Source: Methanothrix sp. | GTDB lineage: Archaea > Halobacteriota > Methanosarcinia > Methanotrichales > Methanotrichaceae | Assembly: GCA_028688535.1 (NCBI GenBank) | Contig: JAQTXY010000032.1 | Span: 1-11,047, forward strand | DNA length: 11,047 nucleotides | Direction: 5' to 3' | Part shown: one piece after another, positions 4,943-11,047 of the stretch | Layout of the letters: every line of letters starts with the position of its first letter | Numbering within the stretch: position 1 is the first letter of the stretch | Notes under the pieces: generated by a model | What the model was told of the DNA's origin: nothing | What the model saw: only the letters and a program-made list of their open reading frames with translations | The model's database searches: none | Position numbers and translations under genes: made by a program

Positions 4943-6160
4943 TCAAACCACTTCTTTATAAATCGCCAGGGTCCTCTCCGCCGCTTTCTGCCAGGTGAAC
5001 TCTTCCAGCACCCTAGCCCTGGCGTTAGATCCCCAGGATCTGAGGCGATCCAGATCTTCCAGAGCGAGATTGATGCCCCAGGCAATATCATTGGGATCAC
5101 GAGCATTGACATGAACGCCTGTAGGCAGCTGCGCTGCCGGGTTTTTCACAATCTCTGCCAGGCCGGATGTGCCGGAAGCGCCCACCACTGCCGCCTTGCC
5201 CATGGCCGCCGCCTCGAGAGCGACTATGCCGAAGGGCTCATAGATGCTGGGAAATACACACAAGTCCGCCAGAGCATAGGTGAGCATCTTCTCTTCGCCG
5301 TCCAGAAAGTCTGTGACAACCGTGATGCCACCAAGACGTTTCGCTTCCGAAATAGCCCAGCTCTCCAGGCTGCCCTTGCCTACCAATAACAGCTTGACCT
5401 CCGGATGCTTTTCCCGGACCAGGGAAATGGCCGAAAATAGCTGCACAACTCCTTTCACAGGCTCCAGCCGACCCATGAAGAGCACGATGATATCATCTGC
5501 TGCAAAGCCGTATCTCTCCATCAGCTGCGCCAAGCGCTCTGCATCTGCCCGGTCGGGATTGAAAAACGCGGCGTCCACACCGTGGTAACAGACGCGAACC
5601 TTTTGCGGGCTGACCCCCAGGCCGACTAGCTCCTGCTTCATGGCCTGTGAAACGGTAATGACCAGATCAGCTACCTCAGCACCCTTCTTTTCCAGTGCCA
5701 CGAGCTGAGGATTGGGAGTATCCGTTCGACCGATCTCCAGGCCATGTACGTGATAGATCATAGGAATGCCTTCCCTCTTAACAGCCATGCCACCCAGAAG
5801 GCTGAGCCAGTCGTGCGCCACACAGAGCTGGAAAGGTCCATTCTCCATAACACTTGCTGCACACAGTTGGTTTAGGCTGATGAGGTCCTCAAGGAAACGC
5901 AGTCCTTCTCCCCAAGAGAGAGTCTGATCAGAGAAGAATACATCAAGCCCGTCTCGGATGGGGACGGGATACATTCTGAATACTTCCACCCCGTTCATAT
6001 CCTGATATCTCTTCAGTGTTCCATCGCCCAGTGTAAATACCGAGATACTTTCACCCAGGGAGACCAATTCTCTGGATATTTCATCGACGTACACACCAAG
6101 GCCGCCGAAGATCCTGGGCGGAAACTCAAGGCTCATGTAGGCAATTCTCATTATCATCAC
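4943..6160 (-). CDS. GT4-family glycosyltransferase, glycogen synthase-like
   Basis: This 405-residue GT-B glycosyltransferase has G19-G20 in FPPRIFGGLGVYV, HDW (116-118) and HVHG (137-140) in the N-terminal lobe. In the C-terminal lobe are R231 and K236 (GRLEPVKGVVQLF) and the E-x7-E motif E308/E316 (YEPFGIVALEA). It resembles the 3' gene of the cluster in design but is clearly a distinct sequence. Family members transfer glucose from UDP- or ADP-glucose to a glucan primer; donor and acceptor are inferred from context. The start is ambiguous: GTG 6160, ATG 6157 and ATG 6151 are in frame, and GGAAG suits the later ATGs, with MRIAYMSLEF the natural N-terminus. The GT3 stop lies 20 bases upstream, so they are almost certainly co-transcribed. 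No membrane segment. Confidence 0.8.
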   Translation of the reverse strand: MMIMRIAYMSLEFPPRIFGGLGVYVDEISRELVSLGESISVFTLGDGTLKRYQDMNGVEVFRMYPVPIRDGLDVFFSDQTLSWGEGLRFLEDLISLNQLCAASVMENGPFQLCVAHDWLSLLGGMAVKREGIPMIYHVHGLEIGRTDTPNPQLVALEKKGAEVADLVITVSQAMKQELVGLGVSPQKVRVCYHGVDAAFFNPDRADAERLAQLMERYGFAADDIIVLFMGRLEPVKGVVQLFSAISLVREKHPEVKLLLVGKGSLESWAISEAKRLGGITVVTDFLDGEEKMLTYALADLCVFPSIYEPFGIVALEAAAMGKAAVVGASGTSGLAEIVKNPAAQLPTGVHVNARDPNDIAWGINLALEDLDRLRSWGSNARARVLEEFTWQKAAERTLAIYKEVV

Positions 6161-6180
6161 ACTTCCGCTGCATTGCAGGA

Positions 6181-7965
6181 CTAAGCTACCAGATTCTTGT
6201 AATACTCCCGTACCGGCTCCGTCCAGCTAAACTGCCTGGCCAAAGAGAATGACTCTTCGCAGAGCAGCCGGTATTTGACCTCATCATCCAGATAAGTCCA
6301 GGTGAAGTAGTCCAGAGCCAGGGCATAATCCAGTACTGTTTCCTGGCGCTGCGCCTCAATGTTGTCCACAACTATTACGCCTCCCAGTCCCGGCACGCGG
6401 CGTTTGATCTTCTTTAGAGCATCGCTGTATCCTGCGGCCCGGCTGACGATGTTGGGTGTGCCTTCCCGGCCTGCTTCCAGGCCGGTAAGAAGAAAGGGCT
6501 CATATTGGGAGGGAAAGATCCCGGCAACACAACCGGCCATGATCTCATCCACGCTCATTCCCAGGCCGCCGTCATTCGGACCCACCCACTGAGGATAGAG
6601 CAATGCCGCCACCATTCGTCTGCCGGAGATCAGCTCAGATTCATCCAGGCCTCGCTCCTTGATCATATTCTCCAGACGGATCTCATCACCCACTAAAACC
6701 TCTGGCGTGAGATTAATGGGAAATCCGGCAGGCAGCTTTTCCTTGTCTTTAGGACCGTGCGCGGCAATAAGGAAGCATACCACCCGTGTCTCCTCGGCAT
6801 GACGCTGACCGGTCAGTCTATGCTTGAGCAGGTGATCTTGCAGCACCAGGGCATCAAGAAGATGAATGTATCCCTTATTCTCGATCTCTATGCGAGAGAT
6901 AGTGAAGACCGGAACGATATTCTCGGATTTTACGCATTTGCCATCGCAGTATTTGTAGAGGTTGTCGGTCAAAAATTGCTGAATCTTGGCACGGCAGCGT
7001 TCTTTCTTATCCCAGTCGATCTCCTGTGTCTCTACATCGATTCCATTGCGGATGACAATGCCTTTCAAGCGGTGAAAGAGCATGGCTTCTTTCATGGTGG
7101 AATCGCCCACGAATGTAACGGCATCGGCATAACGCGCCAGAGCCTCTAAAGTAGCAAAACCGATGGGAGTTCCAACCTCCATCTTGGAGTCGTTTTGGGC
7201 GATCTTTTGCAATGACTTATAGCCTGCCGTGCGACCGGGGACGGTGGCGTGCAATGTGCAGACCGTTCTAACAGGAACTCCCAGTTTCTTGAGCCTGGCT
7301 GCCGCATAGAAGACGCCAAACTCATGACAATGCATGCTTACTCTAACTTTGGGCATCACCGATTTGGCAAATTCCGAGACCGCCTTGTCGGTATACTTTT
7401 GCGCCATCTCTTCCGGAGCACGGGCCAGACCTCTGACCAGCTCGGATACGGCGTAGGAGAGATTTAGGTAGTGGTTGTACTCCGAGCCATAGTGAGCTCT
7501 CTCAAAGTTCATAGAATCAAGGCCCACCAGATCAAAGGCCTCGGTCTTGATGGCGTTATTCTGCGTCATCTCCTGATTATTCCAGCGCACCATATGGGAC
7601 TGATAATAATTAGTATTGAAGAGCACATAGCCGACAGGAACCCCGTCTACCATTCTCTGCCCGGTGACGGTCTCGATGCCGGACGCATTTAATGCCGCCA
7701 GAACGTCCCCTAGCTGTGGCCCGATCTCCAGTTTCTCAAATCCGGTGAGATCTGTGACCCGGTTTCGGCCTGCATTCCAGTCTGAACCGGAGGTAAGGTA
7801 GCAGGGACCTGCCACCAGGATGTGCAGGCCGCTTTCAATATCGCCTTGTGCCACCAGGCGGGCCAGCATGGTAGCTTCTGCATCCACCACATTCCAGATA
7901 CCGCCCATCTTATTAGAAACGGGACCTGCTTCCTCTGCAGCCAGGATGATCCATCTTTCGATCAT
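6181..7965 (-). CDS. GT3-family glycogen synthase-like enzyme (eukaryotic type)
   Basis: The 594-residue protein shows the landmarks of animal/fungal-type (GT3) glycogen synthase, not the bacterial GT5 type. KMGGIWNVVDAEA (19-31) is the donor-phosphate loop, HCHEFGVFYAAARLKKLGVP (212-231) and LHATVPGR (238-245) match the conserved 'HEW...THAT..GR' block, SRIEIENKGY (357-366) the 'GRYEF.NKG' block, and YEPFLLTGLEAG (488-499) holds E489/E497 of the catalytic E-x7-E motif. The reaction would be chain elongation of alpha-1,4-glucan from a nucleotide-glucose. It is shorter than the eukaryotic enzymes (about 700 aa) and lacks their extended phosphorylation tails. AGAGGT stands 6 bases before the ATG. 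It lies 48 bases after the KaiC-like gene and 20 before the next glycosyltransferase. A relaxed fit in some motifs (FLLTGLEAG versus WGYTPAE) leaves exact substrate open. Confidence 0.8.
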   Translation of the reverse strand: MIERWIILAAEEAGPVSNKMGGIWNVVDAEATMLARLVAQGDIESGLHILVAGPCYLTSGSDWNAGRNRVTDLTGFEKLEIGPQLGDVLAALNASGIETVTGQRMVDGVPVGYVLFNTNYYQSHMVRWNNQEMTQNNAIKTEAFDLVGLDSMNFERAHYGSEYNHYLNLSYAVSELVRGLARAPEEMAQKYTDKAVSEFAKSVMPKVRVSMHCHEFGVFYAAARLKKLGVPVRTVCTLHATVPGRTAGYKSLQKIAQNDSKMEVGTPIGFATLEALARYADAVTFVGDSTMKEAMLFHRLKGIVIRNGIDVETQEIDWDKKERCRAKIQQFLTDNLYKYCDGKCVKSENIVPVFTISRIEIENKGYIHLLDALVLQDHLLKHRLTGQRHAEETRVVCFLIAAHGPKDKEKLPAGFPINLTPEVLVGDEIRLENMIKERGLDESELISGRRMVAALLYPQWVGPNDGGLGMSVDEIMAGCVAGIFPSQYEPFLLTGLEAGREGTPNIVSRAAGYSDALKKIKRRVPGLGGVIVVDNIEAQRQETVLDYALALDYFTWTYLDDEVKYRLLCEESFSLARQFSWTEPVREYYKNLVA

Positions 7966-8013
7966 TTTTATACCTCTGATTTCCCGGTCTTCTTTGTCTT
8001 TTTTCTCGCCCGA

Positions 8014-8748
8014 TCACGAATAAGGCGAGAGCGAGGACACAGCGATTCCCTCGTCGGCGATGTCCAGGACCCTGATGCTATTGGCGATCTTCGAGCCACG
8101 CATCTTCATGATATATATCGACCTGATTAGTGTATTGCCGATGCGCTCACGGCTGAGCATGGTAGCCGAGTCGGCTCCGTACTCCAGGAACTGGTTGGTA
8201 CCAAAAGCTGTGCCGATAGTCACCAGTGATGTGACGCCGCTGGCTCGAATGGTACCGAAGAGATCGTCGGTCAAAGAGCGGACCTTGAATGGGGCCTCCA
8301 CAGCCATGAAGAAGGCAGTAAGGTCGTCGATGAAGAGCCTGACGGGCTTTACCTCCTCCAGCTTTCGCTCAACCAGCTTTCTAAAGTTTATAAGAAAATC
8401 CACCGGATCGACATCGATACTCTTTTGCAGGCGCAAAACCGGATCGGTGACATCGACAATAGCCAGCTTCCCCTCGTTTTCCAGTTTGGTGAAATCCCAG
8501 CCAAAGGAGGACATCATCTCTCGCTTCAGATACTCTGCGCTCTCGGAAGGAGTGATGATCATTCCCTTCTCACCCATCTTAATGCCGTAATTAATAAACT
8601 GACAGGCAAAGACGGTCTTGCCTGTACCGGAAGACCCGGTGACGGTATTTACAGTCCCTTTATGAAAACCGCCATCAACCAGTTCATCGTATCCAGGTAC
8701 GCCTGACTTGGACCTGGGAAATTTGCTGCTCTGTAATGCCAAAACCAT
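8014..8748 (-). CDS. KaiC/RAD55-type RecA-superfamily ATPase
   Basis: This 244-residue protein is a single KaiC-like domain. GVPGYDELVDGGFHKG (16-31) is the family's N-terminal signature. GSSGTGKT (38-45) is Walker A, RLFIDDL (137-143) Walker B, and KMRGSK (215-220) the conserved KMR motif of the subunit interface. Where cyanobacterial KaiC has two catalytic glutamates, this has ITPSESAEYL (65-74) with only E69 in place. True KaiC has two such domains; single-domain archaeal forms are common and mostly uncharacterised, some linked to signalling or transcription. A TATA box and a GGAG five bases before the ATG mark it as first gene of the cluster, directly ahead of glycogen synthase. An ATP-sensing or regulatory role in storage metabolism is inferred from this placement only. 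Confidence 0.85.
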   Translation of the reverse strand: MVLALQSSKFPRSKSGVPGYDELVDGGFHKGTVNTVTGSSGTGKTVFACQFINYGIKMGEKGMIITPSESAEYLKREMMSSFGWDFTKLENEGKLAIVDVTDPVLRLQKSIDVDPVDFLINFRKLVERKLEEVKPVRLFIDDLTAFFMAVEAPFKVRSLTDDLFGTIRASGVTSLVTIGTAFGTNQFLEYGADSATMLSRERIGNTLIRSIYIMKMRGSKIANSIRVLDIADEGIAVSSLSPYS

Positions 8749-8795
8749 CTCGCTCCATCACACTAATTTTCGCTTTGATTTGAAGCTACGGATAC

Positions 8796-8804
8796 TTTTT
8801 ATAT
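8796..8804 (-). promoter_or_regulatory. TATA box of the KaiC-like/glycogen cluster
   Basis: On the minus strand this reads ATATAAAAA, a good archaeal TATA match, preceded by ACACG. Transcription should begin near 8772, giving a leader of about 25 bases that includes GGAG five bases before the ATG at 8748. It lies in the 112-base gap after the pentapeptide gene, so the cluster probably has its own promoter. Confidence 0.6.
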
Positions 8805-8832
8805 CGTGTCTATGGTAATTAGGCCTTTCGGT

Positions 8833-8850
8833 GAGAAGCAGAAAAATGAG
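8833..8850 (-). terminator. Weak pyrimidine-rich terminator after the pentapeptide gene
   Basis: About 11-28 bases past the stop codon the minus strand runs CTCATTTTTCTGCTTCTC. T-rich tracts end transcription in archaea, but a single run of five T is marginal. No stable hairpin is evident. Confidence 0.25.
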
Positions 8851-8860
8851 GAGAGGATAT

Positions 8861-11047
8861 TCATCCAAATCGATATTCTTCAATGTCCCTTCTCAGATCT
8901 GGACTGATTTTTGCCTCCGAGAGATTGGAATTGGCGAGCATCATGATCGTTGTTTCGTCATTTTTGTCGTATTTGATGCCCTCCAGATTAGAGCCGGAAA
9001 AGTCTACCGCTGAAAGTCCTAACGAGGTCAGGTTGGCCCCTCTCAGATCAGCTCCGGTGAGGTTCACGTTTTGCATAAATATGAGAACCGCGTTGATGTT
9101 TCGCATATCTGCAAAGCTTAGATCTACATCAGTTAACTTCACTCCGGTAAATTCTGCGGACCTCAGTTTCGCCTTATGCATGAGTGTACCCTTCAAGTTG
9201 TTGTTTTCAAAAACTGATCCGGTCAGATCCGCCCCTGTTAAGTTGGCACCATTCAGATTTGTTCCAGTGAACTTGACTCTGGCCAGATTCGCCCCGGAAA
9301 TATCTGCATCGGTAAGATCTGCACCATTTAATTTTGTATTTCTCAGATTAGACCCATGCAGATTGGCCCTCAGTAGATAAGCCATGGTTAAGTCAGAGTC
9401 GCTGAGATCGGAGCGACTCAGGTCGGTTCCGTATAACTCCGCTCTGGTGAATTGGCAGCGCGTGAGAACGCTGCCTTCAAGATCCGCCCAATTTAGTCTG
9501 GCGCCTACCAGGTTTGCGCCAATCATATCAACACCTTTCAGGACAGCTAGACTAAGATCCGTACCAACTAGCCTGGCTCCCTTCAGATTGACATCAGTCA
9601 GATTGGATCCACTGAGCGATGTACCGGTAAGATCGACTTTTTCAAGGTTGCACTTCGATACATCAGAGTCAAACAAACGGGCCCCGGATAAAGATGCGCC
9701 TATTAGCCTGGCTTCAACAAGTTTCGTTTTGTGCATCCAGGAAGTCTCGAGATTTGCGCCAATCAGGTTAGCTTTCGAGAGATCTGAACCATTCAGACAC
9801 GAAGCCCCAAGATACGAACCAGAGAGGTTCGCCATGCTGAGGTTTGAATCAGTTAAGTCGGAAAATCCAATGCGAGAGTTGACTAATCTATAGCCGATGA
9901 ACTTTGCGCCATGACAGCGTGTACTGTAAATATCAGCGCTGATAAGAACCGCTCCAGATAGGTCAGCATCAATCATGTTAGCCCCAACCATATCTGCCTC
10001 AGACAGATTAGCTTTCGTCAGTAGCGCATCTTGGAAATTAGCGCGTCTTAATGAGGCACTGGTAAGATTTGCACCCTGAAGATTTGCCGCAGTCAAGTTC
10101 GCATGATCCAGATTTGCTCCGACAAGAATTGCGTTTGGTAAACGAGCCTGCCTCAGATCTGCACCATGAAGGTCTGCATCGGTCAGATTCGAGTCGGTGA
10201 TGTCTGATGCGACAAGACTGGCACTATTTAGATTTGCTTGAGACAGATCGGATCTATGTATATCGGCTTCATCCATATTTGCTCCTTGGAAATTGGCTCT
10301 AATCAGCCTGGAATCACCTAATTCAGATCCTTCGAGCACCGATCCGCGAAGGTCCGTCATCTCCAGATTGGAATTTTGCAGATGCGAGCGAGTTAGATTA
10401 ACTCCTGCCAGATCCAAGCCGCTCAAGTTTTTGCCACTGAGATCGGAAAGATATTGGAAAGGCTGATTGATGATAGTGCTCTGCGACGGAACATCAACGA
10501 GACTGACGTTGAAGCGTCGCAGTTCTATCATATCGAACATATAAGTGCTGAGGTTCGTCTTTACTACAGGGATGGCGTTTGCAGATTCGCCTCGCAGAAT
10601 ACGAATAGCCAGATCTGCCGCCAATCTGCCTTGAATTGCACTGGTGGGCATGTTTCCGCCAAGCACACCAAAGCCCATGTAAACGTCCAGCGTACCATAA
10701 ATAGGAACCTTGCTCGCGCTTCGAAGGAGCCACGCGCTCTCCTCATGAGTCAGAGTCCGCTCTAATCGATCACGATTACAAAGCAATAGAAGGAGCAAAC
10801 TGCCTTCCTTAAGTGATGATGCGTTGCGCTGCAACTCCTCTACAGTCATATTATCCCAGACAGCAAAGCTGACATTCTTGCAAAAGATAGGAATGGTCTG
10901 GTCCACGACCATTCTGTTGGCCTTGCCGGTGGTGGTCTGGTCGTTTACTATGACAATTTGCTCCGTCGTCGGATGCAATTTGAGCATCAAAGAAAGGACG
11001 CTTGGTAGATCAAATGCTTCCACAACGCCTGTAAAGCCCTTCTGGCC
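8861..11047 (-). CDS. ABC_sub_bind-type sensor domain fused to a 98-unit pentapeptide-repeat helix (5' partial)
   Basis: The frame is open to the window edge (QKGFTGVVEAFDLPS before the GTG at 11023), so the N-terminus lies outside; residues are numbered from that GTG. Residues 1-175 match the second lobe of the ABC-type substrate-binding (ABC_sub_bind) domain found in sensor proteins: LHPTTEQIVIVNDQTTTGK, LKEGSLLLLLLCNRDR, VPIYGTLDVYMGFGVLGG, then QGRLAADLAIRILRGE. After a linker, residues 197-686 are 98 back-to-back pentapeptides of the A(D/N)LXX type, counted by hand without a register break. A 34-residue tail with two more repeat-like units closes the protein. Such repeats form a right-handed four-sided beta-helix, here about 24 turns. 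Some members mimic DNA to inhibit gyrase; most have unknown roles. Localisation cannot be judged because any signal peptide is missing. Confidence 0.85.
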   Translation of the reverse strand, partial: GQKGFTGVVEAFDLPSVLSLMLKLHPTTEQIVIVNDQTTTGKANRMVVDQTIPIFCKNVSFAVWDNMTVEELQRNASSLKEGSLLLLLLCNRDRLERTLTHEESAWLLRSASKVPIYGTLDVYMGFGVLGGNMPTSAIQGRLAADLAIRILRGESANAIPVVKTNLSTYMFDMIELRRFNVSLVDVPSQSTIINQPFQYLSDLSGKNLSGLDLAGVNLTRSHLQNSNLEMTDLRGSVLEGSELGDSRLIRANFQGANMDEADIHRSDLSQANLNSASLVASDITDSNLTDADLHGADLRQARLPNAILVGANLDHANLTAANLQGANLTSASLRRANFQDALLTKANLSEADMVGANMIDADLSGAVLISADIYSTRCHGAKFIGYRLVNSRIGFSDLTDSNLSMANLSGSYLGASCLNGSDLSKANLIGANLETSWMHKTKLVEARLIGASLSGARLFDSDVSKCNLEKVDLTGTSLSGSNLTDVNLKGARLVGTDLSLAVLKGVDMIGANLVGARLNWADLEGSVLTRCQFTRAELYGTDLSRSDLSDSDLTMAYLLRANLHGSNLRNTKLNGADLTDADISGANLARVKFTGTNLNGANLTGADLTGSVFENNNLKGTLMHKAKLRSAEFTGVKLTDVDLSFADMRNINAVLIFMQNVNLTGADLRGANLTSLGLSAVDFSGSNLEGIKYDKNDETTIMMLANSNLSEAKISPDLRRDIEEYRFG
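8966..10435 (-). repeat. Coding tandem repeat, 15-base period (98 pentapeptides)
   Basis: On the minus strand these 1470 bases encode the pentapeptide array, each 15-base unit centred on a Leu, Phe, Met or Ile codon. Unit sequences are strongly diverged with no near-identical neighbouring blocks, so this is an old array under protein-level selection and not a recent tandem expansion. The periodicity also keeps the opposite strand open, producing long false frames there. Confidence 0.85.

Noticed and set aside
8883..9893. Two long plus-strand open frames (165 and 169 codons) opposite the pentapeptide gene
   Set aside because: They arise from the 15-base codon periodicity of the pentapeptide array on the other strand, which avoids stops. 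The products are repetitive Ser/Arg/Pro-rich strings with no recognisable fold.
8966..10435. A CRISPR-like or satellite array suggested by regular spacing
   Set aside because: The period is 15 bases and follows the pentapeptide reading frame. Units are diverged and there are no constant repeats separated by unique spacers.

Overview
The window looks archaeal, most likely from a methanogen of the Methanothrix (Methanosaeta) type. Reasons: TATA-like promoter elements, a tRNA gene with no encoded CCA and a T-rich end, a KaiC/RAD55-type RecA-superfamily ATPase, a eukaryote-like GT3 glycogen synthase, and a mix of Shine-Dalgarno-led and apparently short-leader genes. The genus is inferred from overall style; no marker gene here proves it.

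Region 1 (1-2046, plus strand) is a worn accessory island. Three decayed copies of the 3' end of an Eco57I-type restriction/methylase gene lie at 1-217, 888-1130 and 1833-1998. They alternate with two different toxin-antitoxin modules: a PemK/MazF-type toxin with a 60-aa partner (336-862), and a PIN-domain VapC-type toxin with a 52-aa partner whose reading frame overlaps it by ATGA (1190-1824). The third copy breaks off into a short stretch resembling the 3' end of the first antitoxin (about 2000-2046). The island therefore reads as repeat - TA module - repeat - TA module - repeat - antitoxin scar.

Region 2 (2047-2589, minus strand) holds a single-domain response regulator with an uncertain start codon and a tRNA-Thr(GGT) followed by an oligo-T terminator.

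Region 3 (2618-8748, minus strand) is a storage-polysaccharide cluster. In transcription order it has a KaiC-like ATPase with its own TATA box, a GT3 glycogen synthase-like enzyme, a GT4 glycosyltransferase, a GalT-family nucleotidyltransferase and a second GT4 glycosyltransferase. Gaps between the first four genes are 20-48 bases, which suggests one operon. The last gene follows a 125-base gap. A reasonable reading is nucleotide-sugar supply (GalT-like) plus glucan chain synthesis (GT3 and two GT4), with the ATPase as a possible energy-responsive regulator.

Region 4 (8861-11047, minus strand, 5' end outside the window) is a large protein. Its visible N-terminal part is the second lobe of an ABC-type substrate-binding sensor domain, followed by 98 consecutive pentapeptide repeats with no break in register. 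This unusual fusion is the most striking single gene here.
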